In this document: positions 44,638 through 53,413 of the stretch, one piece after another
How positions within the stretch are numbered: the first letter of the stretch is position 1
Layout: each line of letters begins with the position of its first letter
Source of the DNA: Pelagerythrobacter rhizovicinus
Lineage (GTDB): Bacteria; Pseudomonadota; Alphaproteobacteria; Sphingomonadales; Sphingomonadaceae
DNA: 64,000 bases
Direction: 5' to 3'
NCBI RefSeq assembly: GCF_004135625.1
Contig: NZ_SDPV01000001.1
Span: 1,052,501-1,116,500 of the forward strand
Notes under the pieces: generated by a model
Seen by the model: only the letters and a program-made list of their open reading frames with translations
Databases searched by the model: none
Told to the model about the DNA's origin: nothing
Translations under genes and position numbers: made by a program

Positions 44638-46614
44638 ATGCCCGACGACCTGTTCGCGAACACGCCCGCATCGAGCGGCGACTATGACGCTTCCTCGATC
44701 GAGGTGCTCGAGGGGCTCGAGCCGGTACGCCGCCGGCCGGGCATGTACATCGGCGGGACCGACGATCGCGCCCTGCATCACCTCGCCGCCGAAGTGCTCG
44801 ACAACGCGATGGACGAGGCCGTCGCGGGCCACGCTACGCGGATCGAGGTGAGCCTCGAAGACGGCAACCGCCTGACGATCACAGACAACGGCCGCGGAAT
44901 GCCAGTCGCCGAACACCCCAAGTTCCCGGGCAAGTCGACGCTCGAAGTGATCCTTTCCATGCTGCACTCGGGCGGCAAGTTCTCCGGCAAGGCCTACGCG
45001 ACCAGTGGCGGCCTGCACGGTGTCGGCGTTTCGGTGGTGAACGCGCTGTCCAGCCATACCCGGATCGAGGTGGCGCGCGACCGGCAGCTCTACGCGCAGG
45101 AGTTTGCGCGCGGAGAGACGCTGGGCCCGCTGCAGGAACTGGGCCCCACCCCCAACCGCCGCGGCACCACCGTCAGCTTCACGCCCGACACCGAGATTTT
45201 CGGCGACCGCAAGTTCGGTCCCAAGCGCCTGTTCAAGCTTGCCCGCTCCAAGGCCTATCTCTTCGCCGGCGTCGAGATCCGCTGGAAGTGCGCCGCCTCG
45301 CTCGCGAGCGACGACGTTCCGGCGGAGGCGGTGTTCAAGTTCCCTGGCGGGCTCGCCGATCACCTGGCCGAGCAGATCGGCGAGCGCGAGTGCGTGACCT
45401 CCCGCCCCTTTACCGGGACGCAGGAGTTTCCCGACGAGCAAGGCCGGGTCGAGTGGGCAATCGCCTGGCCCCTCTGGTCCGATGGCGCGGGAAGCTGGTA
45501 CTGCAACACCGTGCCCACGCCGGACGGCGGCACGCACGAGCAGGGCCTGCGCGCTGCACTGACCAAGGGCCTGCGCGCCTTCGGCGAACTGACAGGGCAA
45601 AAGAAGGCCAAGGATCTCTCTGCCGACGACGTGATGACAGGCGCCGAGGTCATGCTCAGCGTCTTCATCCGCGACCCGCAGTTCCAGAGCCAGACCAAGG
45701 ACCGCCTGACCAGCCCCGAAGCCACGCGCCTGGTCGAGAACGCGGTGCGCGACCACTTCGACCATTTCCTCGCCGACAACATGGAACGCGGCCGTGCGTT
45801 GCTCGGCGCGGTGATGGAGCGGATGGACGAGCGATTGCGCCGCAAGGCCGAGCGCGAGGTCAAGCGCAAGACTGCGACCAACGCCAAGAAGCTGCGCCTC
45901 CCCGGCAAGCTCACCGACTGCTCGGGCGAAGGCGATGGTGAGACAGAGCTGTTCATCGTCGAGGGCGACAGCGCCGGCGGCAGCGCAAAGCAGGCGCGCA
46001 ACCGCAAGACCCAGGCGATCCTGCCGATCCGCGGCAAGATCCTCAACGTCGCCTCGGCCAGCGCCGACAAGATCCGCGCGAACAGCGAGATCGCCGACCT
46101 GATCCTCGCGCTCGGCTGCGGCACGCGCAAAGACTGCGACCCGGAGAACCTGCGTTACGACCGCATCGTCATCATGACCGACGCTGACGTCGACGGTGCG
46201 CATATCGCGACGCTGCTGATGACGTTCTTCTTCCAGGAAATGCCCGAGGTCGTGCGCCGCGGCCACCTGTTCCTCGCCCAGCCCCCGCTCTACCGCCTCA
46301 CGGCAGGCAAGGAGAGCGTATACGCCCGCGACGACGCGCACCGGGCCGAGCTCGAGGCGACGGTGTTCAAGGGCAAGAAGGTCGAAGTCGGGCGCTTCAA
46401 GGGTCTCGGCGAGATGAACCCGCAGCAGCTCCGCGAAACGACGATGAACCCGGAAAGCCGCAGCCTGATCCGCATCACCCTGCCCGCCGAGCACGAGCAG
46501 CGGCACGCGGTGAAGGAACTTGTCGATCAGCTCATGGGGCGCAACCCGGAGCATCGCTTCAATTTCATCCAGAACCGGGCCGGCGAATTCGACCGCGAGA
46601 TGATCGACGCCTAA
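44638..46614 (+). CDS. parE: DNA topoisomerase IV subunit B
   Basis: ATPase subunit of topoisomerase IV, decatenating replicated chromosomes. 658 aa. GHKL ATPase with VLDNAMDEAV (Asn/Glu near 48-57) and the DNGRGMPV motif; transducer and TOPRIM domains with VEGDSAGGSAKQ near 442 and MTDADVDGAHI near 515. The length and the insert pattern fit ParE rather than GyrB (about 800+ residues). Stop overlaps the convergent hydrolase stop. No Shine-Dalgarno sequence upstream. Confidence 0.95.
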   Translation: MPDDLFANTPASSGDYDASSIEVLEGLEPVRRRPGMYIGGTDDRALHHLAAEVLDNAMDEAVAGHATRIEVSLEDGNRLTITDNGRGMPVAEHPKFPGKSTLEVILSMLHSGGKFSGKAYATSGGLHGVGVSVVNALSSHTRIEVARDRQLYAQEFARGETLGPLQELGPTPNRRGTTVSFTPDTEIFGDRKFGPKRLFKLARSKAYLFAGVEIRWKCAASLASDDVPAEAVFKFPGGLADHLAEQIGERECVTSRPFTGTQEFPDEQGRVEWAIAWPLWSDGAGSWYCNTVPTPDGGTHEQGLRAALTKGLRAFGELTGQKKAKDLSADDVMTGAEVMLSVFIRDPQFQSQTKDRLTSPEATRLVENAVRDHFDHFLADNMERGRALLGAVMERMDERLRRKAEREVKRKTATNAKKLRLPGKLTDCSGEGDGETELFIVEGDSAGGSAKQARNRKTQAILPIRGKILNVASASADKIRANSEIADLILALGCGTRKDCDPENLRYDRIVIMTDADVDGAHIATLLMTFFFQEMPEVVRRGHLFLAQPPLYRLTAGKESVYARDDAHRAELEATVFKGKKVEVGRFKGLGEMNPQQLRETTMNPESRSLIRITLPAEHEQRHAVKELVDQLMGRNPEHRFNFIQNRAGEFDREMIDA

Positions 46615-47825
46615 CCGGCGGTCGTCGTGTGAATGTGCAGATGCCCCTCCAGGGTCCTGTGAACCGGGCATTTCCCCGCGATCTCGACGATCCTGGCGCG
46701 CTGCTCGCCGGATAGATCGCCCTCCAGCTCGATCCGTCGGGTGAGCGCCTGGATCTGCCCCTCCTCGCCGTCGAGCACATGCTCGCAATCTTCCTCGTGA
46801 TTGCGCTCGTGCGTCAGGTGGATCGTCGTGCCCTCGAGCGGCCATCCGCGCCGGTCGGCATAGATTCGCATGGTCATCGCCGTGCACGTGCCAAGGGCCG
46901 CGAGCAGCAGGTCGTACGGCGTTGGACCGGCGTCGTCGCCACCATAGCTCCTCGGCTCGTCGGCGACGAAGCGATGACTCGCAGTGTGAACTTCGGTGCC
47001 GAATCTGCCGTGCCCGGACTTCACCACCACGCCGTCCTCCGGCATGGGCCAGTCGTCGCGCATGGGGAGGTAGCGAGTGGCCCAGCCGGCAATCACGTTC
47101 GCCGCGAAATCCGCGTCGCGATCGTCGAGCAGCAGATGGTCGGCCCCTGCGAGACTTACGAAGCTCTTGGGATGGCGGGCGGCTTTGAACAGCAGCCCGG
47201 CGTTCTCGATTCCGACCAGTGCGTCGGTCGGCGAGTGGAGCAGCAGGAGCGGCACGCGCAGCCGCTCGACCTCGGCAAGCAGGTCGATCGTCTCGAGGCG
47301 TTCGAGGAACTCGCGGCTCAGTTCGAAGTCCCGCCCGCCGATCGAAACCGGGCCCGAGCCGCTTTCGCGGATCGCGGCAAGATCGCCATCGATCCGTTCG
47401 AGCACGTGCGGCACGTCCGACGGCGCGCCGATGGTGGCGATCGCCGCGATCCGGTCGAAACCGAGGTCGTCCGCGGCCGCGAGAACCGCGGCGCCGCCGA
47501 GACTGTGTCCGACCAGCAGGATCTTCTGTCCGAACCGATCGGCGAGATATTCCGCGGCGGCCACCAGATCGGCCACGTCGGTCGCAAAACCGGCGCGACC
47601 GAACTCGCCGCCGCTGCCGCCCAGACCGGTGAAGTCGAAGCGAAGACAGGCAATCCCTTCTCTCGCCAGCGCCCGGGTGATCGCGACCGCCGCCTTGCTC
47701 GCCTTGGTGCAGGTAAAGCAATGCGCGAACAGAGCCGCGCCCCGAACGAGCCCGGTCGGTAGCTCGAGCGAGCCGGCGAGGTCGTGGCCCGCGTCGGTCG
47801 CTATGGTGAGGTTCTCGGTGGGCAT
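46611..47825 (-). CDS. bifunctional alpha/beta hydrolase-OsmC family protein
   Basis: 404 aa fusion from ATG 47825. Residues 1-250: alpha/beta hydrolase with nucleophile elbow GHSLGG (Ser108), oxyanion AHCFTCTKASKA, and a C-terminal His in GADHLLLDDRDADF. Residues 270-404: OsmC/Ohr-like domain, with the catalytic Cys pair in LGTCTAMTM and GKCPVHRTLE, which reduce organic hydroperoxides. Such fusions occur in several proteobacteria; the hydrolase may release a fatty acyl substrate for the peroxidase, which is inference. Divergent from the ECF sigma gene. Confidence 0.9.
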   Translation of the reverse strand: MPTENLTIATDAGHDLAGSLELPTGLVRGAALFAHCFTCTKASKAAVAITRALAREGIACLRFDFTGLGGSGGEFGRAGFATDVADLVAAAEYLADRFGQKILLVGHSLGGAAVLAAADDLGFDRIAAIATIGAPSDVPHVLERIDGDLAAIRESGSGPVSIGGRDFELSREFLERLETIDLLAEVERLRVPLLLLHSPTDALVGIENAGLLFKAARHPKSFVSLAGADHLLLDDRDADFAANVIAGWATRYLPMRDDWPMPEDGVVVKSGHGRFGTEVHTASHRFVADEPRSYGGDDAGPTPYDLLLAALGTCTAMTMRIYADRRGWPLEGTTIHLTHERNHEEDCEHVLDGEEGQIQALTRRIELEGDLSGEQRARIVEIAGKCPVHRTLEGHLHIHTTTAG

Positions 47826-47903
47826 CGGTCCTCCGCGGCGTTTCGATTTAGCGTGGCCGGTCCCTATCATTTCGCACGCTGCGAGGAAAAGTTTCGCCGC
47901 CGG

Positions 47904-47929
47904 TGTAAGAAGTCGGGCAGCCCGACGAC
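47904..47929 (+). promoter_or_regulatory. ECF-type promoter before the sigma-factor gene
   Basis: TGTAAG (47904-47909), 16-nt spacer, CGAC (47926-47929), 10 nt before the ATG. The pattern resembles ECF promoters (GTAAC-like -35, CGTC/CGAC -10) and suggests autoregulation with a very short leader. A GTCGGG-CAG-CCCGAC hairpin fills the spacer. Confidence 0.38.
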
Positions 47930-47939
47930 TAGGGGGAGT

Positions 47940-48464
47940 ATGGGCACCGACCAGCAGTCACTCTATGCCGATGCGGGCAAGCGGTTCGCGCCCGCGATCG
48001 CACGCCTCGCCCGGACGATGGAGCGCGACGCGGAGAAGGCGCGGGATCTGGAGCAGGATATCCACGCCGAACTCTGGCGCAGCCTGGCTCGGTTCGACGG
48101 GCGTTGCTCGCTCAAAACCTGGATCTTCCGGGTAGCGCATAACGTCGCCGCCGATCACGTCGCCGCGGCGGTACGGCGCCCCAGCCACATCGCACTCGAG
48201 CAGATCGAGGTTTTGCCGGACCTGGCCGATGCGGAGCGACGGGCGGCAGAGCGCCATGCGATCTCCCGTGTGCAGGAACTGATCCGCCGCCTCGCACCGC
48301 TGGACGCGCAGGTGATCCTGCTGTGGCTCGAAGGACAGAGCGGCGGCGAGATCGCCGAAATCACCGGAATCAGCGCCAATGCCGCGCAAGTTCGCATCCA
48401 CCGCATCAAGGCAGTGCTCGCCAATGCCTTCGCCGAGCCCGCGAAAGGAGGGCCGACATCATGA
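47940..48464 (+). CDS. ECF-family RNA polymerase sigma factor
   Basis: 174 aa with sigma region 2 (RDLEQDIHAELWRSLARFDGRCSLKTWIFRVAHNVAADH, residues 35-75) and region 4 (LAPLDAQVILLWLEGQSGGEIAEITGISANAAQVRIHRIK, residues 120-160). Directs polymerase to envelope or stress regulons; specificity unknown. ATG 47940 follows GGGGGAG at very short spacing. The ATG of the next gene overlaps its stop (ATGA), typical of a sigma/anti-sigma pair. Confidence 0.92.
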   Translation: MGTDQQSLYADAGKRFAPAIARLARTMERDAEKARDLEQDIHAELWRSLARFDGRCSLKTWIFRVAHNVAADHVAAAVRRPSHIALEQIEVLPDLADAERRAAERHAISRVQELIRRLAPLDAQVILLWLEGQSGGEIAEITGISANAAQVRIHRIKAVLANAFAEPAKGGPTS

Positions 48465-49036
48465 CCGAACCGCTACTCGAACAATGGGCCGCCGACGCCG
48501 CTGACGCGCGCTTCACACGCAGCGAAGAGCTGATCCGGCAGCGCACGCGGTTCGAACGCACCGTGCGGCGGCGCAACCTGATCGAATATGCCGCCGGCGG
48601 CGTGACGATCCCCGTGTTCGCCTGGGCCGGCTGGCTCACGGCACGTGCCGGCGAAGCGGTTCTCACGCTCGGATGGGCGCTCGGGATCGTCGGCATGGTA
48701 GTCGTTCTGACCAGCCTCTATTACCGCGCAAGCAATCTGCCGCACCGTCCGGAGAGCGACTGCCGCAGCCACTTGCGCGCGCAGCTCGAGCATCAGCGGC
48801 AGGCGCTCGCCAGCGTGCCGCGCTGGTATCTCGGCCCGCTCGTGCCGGGGGCGGTGCTGGTGCTCATCGGTTCGATGTTGCCGATCGCTCGCGAGGCCGG
48901 CTGGGGCATCGCGCTTGCGGGGATGGCCGTGCCGGCAGCCGTGGTCGCGGCGATCTTCATCGGCATCGCCTGGCTCAACCGCCGCGCGGCGCGCATGCTC
49001 GAGTGCGAAATCGCCGCGCTGGACGCGCTCGCGTGA
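48461..49036 (+). CDS. membrane protein coupled to ECF sigma factor (possible anti-sigma)
   Basis: 191 aa. Residues 1-45 are soluble, acidic and then Arg-rich (EELIRQRTRFERTVRRRN); then helices at about 47-65, 70-88, 130-146 and 150-175. The overlap with the sigma gene suggests an anti-sigma function, but I see no zinc HxxxCxxC motif or other known anti-sigma domain, so the role is inferred from context only. The gene between it and the serine hydrolase is 37 nt away. Confidence 0.7.
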   Translation: MTEPLLEQWAADAADARFTRSEELIRQRTRFERTVRRRNLIEYAAGGVTIPVFAWAGWLTARAGEAVLTLGWALGIVGMVVVLTSLYYRASNLPHRPESDCRSHLRAQLEHQRQALASVPRWYLGPLVPGAVLVLIGSMLPIAREAGWGIALAGMAVPAAVVAAIFIGIAWLNRRAARMLECEIAALDALA

Positions 49037-49073
49037 GGCGCGGCATACCGTTTCGACCCGAAAGGAACATACC

Positions 49074-50357
49074 ATGCTCCGCATTCTCGCCCCCGCGCTT
49101 GTTCTTGCTATCGCTCCCGTCCAGCTTGCCGCGCAGACGCCCGAAGCGCACGAGGACACCGTGACCAGCCCGATCCAGGCCCGCGCCGAAGGCGTCGTCG
49201 CCGTGCTGCGGGGCGAAACCGCGGCCAGTGAGGTTTTCTCACCCCACTTCCTCGCGTCAGTTCCGGAAGAACGGCTCGAAGCCCTGGCCCGGCAACTCAC
49301 GGCGCAGTTCGGCCCGCTGCAGGGACTGGAAGACGCGACACCCACCGGACCAGGCGCGGCGACAATCGCGATCCGGTACGAAAGGGCGCTCGCGCGCGGT
49401 CCGATGCAACTCGATGGCGAGGGAATGGTCGCCGGGCTGCTGCTAAACCAGTTCGACCCGATCGACGACAGCGCCGAGAAGATCGCCGCCGATCTGGCCG
49501 CGCTGCCGGGAACGGTCGGTGTCTACTACGCCCCGCTGGCCGAGGATGCCGAGCCGATCATCGCGACCAATGCCGACGCGCAGTTCGCGATCGGCTCGAC
49601 CTTCAAGCTCTATGTCCTTTCCGCGCTGGCGCGCCAGGTGGCGGCGGGGGAACGCTCGTGGGACGAGGTGGTGCGCCTCGATACGCGTTCGCTGCCGAGC
49701 GGATTGTCGCAGGATTGGCCCAAGGGCGCGCCGGTGACGCTGCATACGCTGGCGACACTGATGATCTCCATCAGCGACAACACCGCGACCGATCAGCTCA
49801 TCAAGATCGTCGGCCGGGACGCGGTGGCTGAAGAATTGCGGGCCAGCGGCCACTCCGCGCCGGCCAAGACGCTGCCCTTCCTCACCACGCTCGAACTCTT
49901 CGGCCTCAAGGGCGATCTCGCGCGCGGGCAGGCCTATGCCGCCACTGGCGAAGAGGAACAGGCGCGGCTGATCGAGGCGTTCGCGACGGAGATCGCGGGC
50001 GACCCGGACAAGATCGTCAAACCGACCTTCACGCAGCCCACTGCGATCGACAGCCTCGAATGGTTCGCCAGCGGCCGTGATCTCGCCGGGCTGCTGCGCC
50101 GGATCGCTGAGCTCGATGACGCGGCCGCGAGGGAGATCATGGCCGTCACCCCCGCCGTGCCGGAACCGAAGCGCGCCGACTGGTCCTACATCGGCTACAA
50201 AGGCGGCTCGGAGCCGGGCGTACTCAATCTCACCTGGCTGCTGCAGGACCGGGCGGGCGAGTGGCGCATCCTGACCATCAGCTGGAACAATCCCGCAGCG
50301 CCAGTCGATGTCGGCACGCTCGAGCTTCTTGCCCAACGCATCCTCTCGCTCGAGTAA
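49074..50357 (+). CDS. class A beta-lactamase-related serine hydrolase, exported
   Basis: 427 aa with signal peptide (LAPALVLAIAPVQLAAQ). N-terminal domain (about 30-130) of the LpqF/DUF3887-like kind, then a penicilloyl-type fold with S175-T-F-K178, S234-D-N236 and K376-G-G378. All three catalytic blocks of class A enzymes exist, but no ExxLN omega-loop glutamate is clear, so true beta-lactamase turnover is doubtful; esterase or peptidase activity is possible. ATG 49074 lies 37 nt after the membrane protein and may belong to the ECF operon. Confidence 0.88.
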   Translation: MLRILAPALVLAIAPVQLAAQTPEAHEDTVTSPIQARAEGVVAVLRGETAASEVFSPHFLASVPEERLEALARQLTAQFGPLQGLEDATPTGPGAATIAIRYERALARGPMQLDGEGMVAGLLLNQFDPIDDSAEKIAADLAALPGTVGVYYAPLAEDAEPIIATNADAQFAIGSTFKLYVLSALARQVAAGERSWDEVVRLDTRSLPSGLSQDWPKGAPVTLHTLATLMISISDNTATDQLIKIVGRDAVAEELRASGHSAPAKTLPFLTTLELFGLKGDLARGQAYAATGEEEQARLIEAFATEIAGDPDKIVKPTFTQPTAIDSLEWFASGRDLAGLLRRIAELDDAAAREIMAVTPAVPEPKRADWSYIGYKGGSEPGVLNLTWLLQDRAGEWRILTISWNNPAAPVDVGTLELLAQRILSLE

Positions 50358-50420
50358 CCTGGCCCTTGCCCTCGGGCGCCGCACACCTTAACGCGCACGT
50401 AAAGTTGCAAGAGGAAACGG

Positions 50421-51269
<849 letters not shown>

Positions 51270-51289
51270 TTTTCCGACCCGCTTGGTGA

Positions 51290-51589
51290 TCAGAATCCCG
51301 AGATGAGCATGTCCAGGGCGTTGCCGATGGCGACGTCGTGCTCGGCCAGCGACCCGACGCGCGATTGCAACTCGGTGACCGGAATGCTGGCGGCGGCTTG
51401 CGGCACCACCAGGCGGGACAGGCCCTCGAACTCGATCACCGGATTGAGACGCCCCAGTCGCGGAGGCGCCTCTTCGGCGAGCATGAGCGGAACGACAAAG
51501 CGCGTCTTCAAATCACGGAGCAAGTCGGCCTGGCAGTCGACGACGAGCGTTGAGCCGTCGCGAAGACGGTAGACATCGAACTTCGCCAT
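51290..51589 (-). CDS. ccdB: type II toxin CcdB
   Basis: 99 aa. Plasmid-type gyrase inhibitor fold: FDVYRLRDGSTLVVDCQADLL, VVPLMLAEEAPP, LNPVIEFEGLSRLVVPQAAASIPV and a C-terminal ALDMLISGF. The gyrase-contacting F-plasmid CcdB ends in Trp-Gly-Ile; here the matching residues read Ser-Gly-Phe, a difference common to chromosomal relatives, so gyrase poisoning is not assured. Start ATG 51589 overlaps the ccdA stop by 1 nt (TGATG). Toxin downstream of antitoxin, as usual. Confidence 0.88.
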   Translation of the reverse strand: MAKFDVYRLRDGSTLVVDCQADLLRDLKTRFVVPLMLAEEAPPRLGRLNPVIEFEGLSRLVVPQAAASIPVTELQSRVGSLAEHDVAIGNALDMLISGF

Positions 51590-51831
51590 CAAAACTGACG
51601 GAATTTCGCCAGCGGAAGGCCGTTCTGTTCGAAATAGCAGTTCCAGGCCTCGATCGCTTCGGCATTCTCCGCGCGCCATCGCTCGGCCCGTGTCTCGACG
51701 ATTTGCTCGGCGAGCCCTCGCTCACAGGCACGGGAGAGATTGATGTCGAGTTCGCGCGCTTCTGCGACCAGCGTCTCGTCGAGCGAAACGTTGGTTGCGC
51801 GGCGAGTGACGCGTTCGGCTACCCTTGGCAT
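51589..51831 (-). CDS. ccdA: type II antitoxin CcdA
   Basis: 80 aa. N-terminal ribbon-helix-helix DNA-binding part (TRRATNVSLDETLVAEARELDINLSRACERGL) and a C-terminal toxin-binding tail with ENAEAIEAWNCYFEQNGLPLAKFRQF, the standard CcdA ending. Opens the ccdAB operon; an inverted repeat at 51847-51867 upstream is a likely operator for the CcdA/CcdB complex. The module stands between MoxR and the chemoreceptor, both of which are unrelated to it. Confidence 0.88.
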   Translation of the reverse strand: MPRVAERVTRRATNVSLDETLVAEARELDINLSRACERGLAEQIVETRAERWRAENAEAIEAWNCYFEQNGLPLAKFRQF

Positions 51832-51846
51832 GAATCATCACCTTTC

Positions 51847-51867
51847 ATGCGCAACATATATGCGCAT
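51847..51867 (-). promoter_or_regulatory. candidate ccd operator (inverted repeat)
   Basis: ATGCGCA-N7-TGCGCAT, a perfect 7-bp inverted repeat with a 7-bp AT-rich spacer, 16 nt before the ccdA ATG. Its spacer holds an ATATAT that could be the -10 box on the minus strand. A purine-rich AAAGGTG lies next to the ATG. Confidence 0.5.
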
Positions 51868-51885
51868 AGCTCGAGGTGGCAATTC

Positions 51886-53286
51886 TCAATCGAAGCTATA
51901 GGCCAGCTCGAAATCGCCCCAGCGGCGGCCGGCGATGTAGATCGGGACATAGACGTTGCGCACCACGCGGTACGTCTTGCCGTCGCCTTCCTGGCGATAG
52001 ACCGCCATCATGTACGGATCGCTGCTGCGCTTGGCCTTCTGGTCGATCGGGTCGAAGATGATGCGGCCATTGCGGCACGAATGCGTATCGTGCGCCAGGT
52101 CGCCCGTCGGGGCCTGCGAGTGCTTGGTCAGATGGGTCGGGAGATAGCCGTTCATGTCGGTGCAGGCCGCGCCCATGACCGAGGGATCGCCCTCCTCCGC
52201 GTTGTCGAGCAATTGCCGCCAGGTTTCATGCGCCCAGTCCATCAGCGAGGTGCGGAAGCGTTTGGGATTGCTGCCCTCGATCTCTTGGTAGTCCTGGTCG
52301 AACAATTGCGCCGGGCTCAGTTGGCCGGCCGCGATCGCCTCTTCCGCCAGGCGTTCCACCTCGCGCGCGCTTTCCTGCGCACGCTCGACCATGGCGCTAT
52401 CTTGCGGCGATAGGCCGGCCTTGACGATCGAATCGAACATCTCGCTCGCGGTCATCTCGAGGTCGACCATGCGGCGGTGGGCGCTCTGGAGCTTGCTTTC
52501 GTTCTCGATCGCAGCGGCGTCGAAGTTCTCCAGCACGCGCTGGACGCGGCCCACGTGCCCGCTGATAGTGCCCGTTGCGCGCGCGATCTCGTCGTTCTGG
52601 CGGTCGACTTCCTCGACCAGTTCGGCGACCCCCTGGATCGTCTGCTCGATCTGGAACACGGAGGCCTTGGCTTCCTTGCTCGCTTCGGCGCCGCTTTCGA
52701 TCTGCTGGATGACGGAGTTGGCCTCGCTGCCGAGGGCGTCGATCGTGCGCGCGATCTCCTCGGTGGCGCGGCGGGTGTCGCCGGCGAGGCTCTTCACTTC
52801 GTTCGCGACGACCGCGAAAGTGCGGCCCGCATCGCCGGCGCGCATGGCCTCGATGGTGGCGTTGAGTGCGAGGATGTTGGTGGTCTCGGCGATCTGCTCG
52901 ATATCCTGCGAGCAGCGCCGTACCTGGTCCATTGCCGCGGCGAAGCCGGTGACATGCTGGGTCAGCGTGTCGACCAGTTCGAGGAGGCCGGTGATCTGGC
53001 CGAGCGACGACTGGATGAGTTCGGTGCCCTGCCCCAGGCGGTCGATCGCGCGCTCGGAGAGCATGCGCGCCTCGTCACTGGCTTGCGAGACCTTGCGCTG
53101 GTCCGCCTCGAGCTCTTCGACCGTGCCGCGCAGCGCGGTATGCTCGGCGCGCAGGATCTCCGATGATTTGATGACCGCCTCGACGATGCCCGCGACATCG
53201 GTACAGCCGACGGTAACCTCGCCGCAGCTTTCCGGAATGCGGTCGATCGGCTCATTTCCGCCGGTGCCGATCTTGAGCTCTTCCAT
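51886..53286 (-). CDS. soluble methyl-accepting chemotaxis protein with C-terminal sensor domain
   Basis: 466 aa, no transmembrane segment. N-terminal half is a long coiled coil leading to the kinase-control tip ([35 protein letters not shown] near residues 130-165). The C-terminal part, about residues 330-466, contains [32 protein letters not shown] and [35 protein letters not shown], which looks like a Cache/PAS-like sensor core placed after, not before, the signalling domain. Start ATG 53286. A CtrA-like box lies about 50 nt upstream. Ligand unknown. Confidence 0.87.
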   Translation of the reverse strand: MEELKIGTGGNEPIDRIPESCGEVTVGCTDVAGIVEAVIKSSEILRAEHTALRGTVEELEADQRKVSQASDEARMLSERAIDRLGQGTELIQSSLGQITGLLELVDTLTQHVTGFAAAMDQVRRCSQDIEQIAETTNILALNATIEAMRAGDAGRTFAVVANEVKSLAGDTRRATEEIARTIDALGSEANSVIQQIESGAEASKEAKASVFQIEQTIQGVAELVEEVDRQNDEIARATGTISGHVGRVQRVLENFDAAAIENESKLQSAHRRMVDLEMTASEMFDSIVKAGLSPQDSAMVERAQESAREVERLAEEAIAAGQLSPAQLFDQDYQEIEGSNPKRFRTSLMDWAHETWRQLLDNAEEGDPSVMGAACTDMNGYLPTHLTKHSQAPTGDLAHDTHSCRNGRIIFDPIDQKAKRSSDPYMMAVYRQEGDGKTYRVVRNVYVPIYIAGRRWGDFELAYSFD

Positions 53287-53335
53287 GAAATCTGTTCTCC
53301 CCGCGTCTGGACGGCGAACGGCATATCGCCCCATG

Positions 53336-53351
53336 GTTAGCGAAGGTTTAA
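53336..53351 (-). promoter_or_regulatory. candidate CtrA-binding site before the chemoreceptor
   Basis: On the minus strand TTAA-N7-CTAAC, one mismatch from TTAA-N7-TTAAC, about 50 nt before the chemoreceptor ATG. CtrA commonly regulates chemotaxis and motility genes in alphaproteobacteria. Confidence 0.4.
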
Positions 53352-53413
53352 GCGCGTGGGCCTTACGCAACGTCACGCTGGCGGTCGCGAGGCTGAGCAG
53401 GTAGGACGCGGAT

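Noticed and set aside
44293-47721. Minus-strand frame of about 1140 codons under parE
   Set aside because: Antisense to parE and out of frame with the hydrolase-OsmC gene; high-G+C DNA commonly leaves such long frames. parE has the family motifs.
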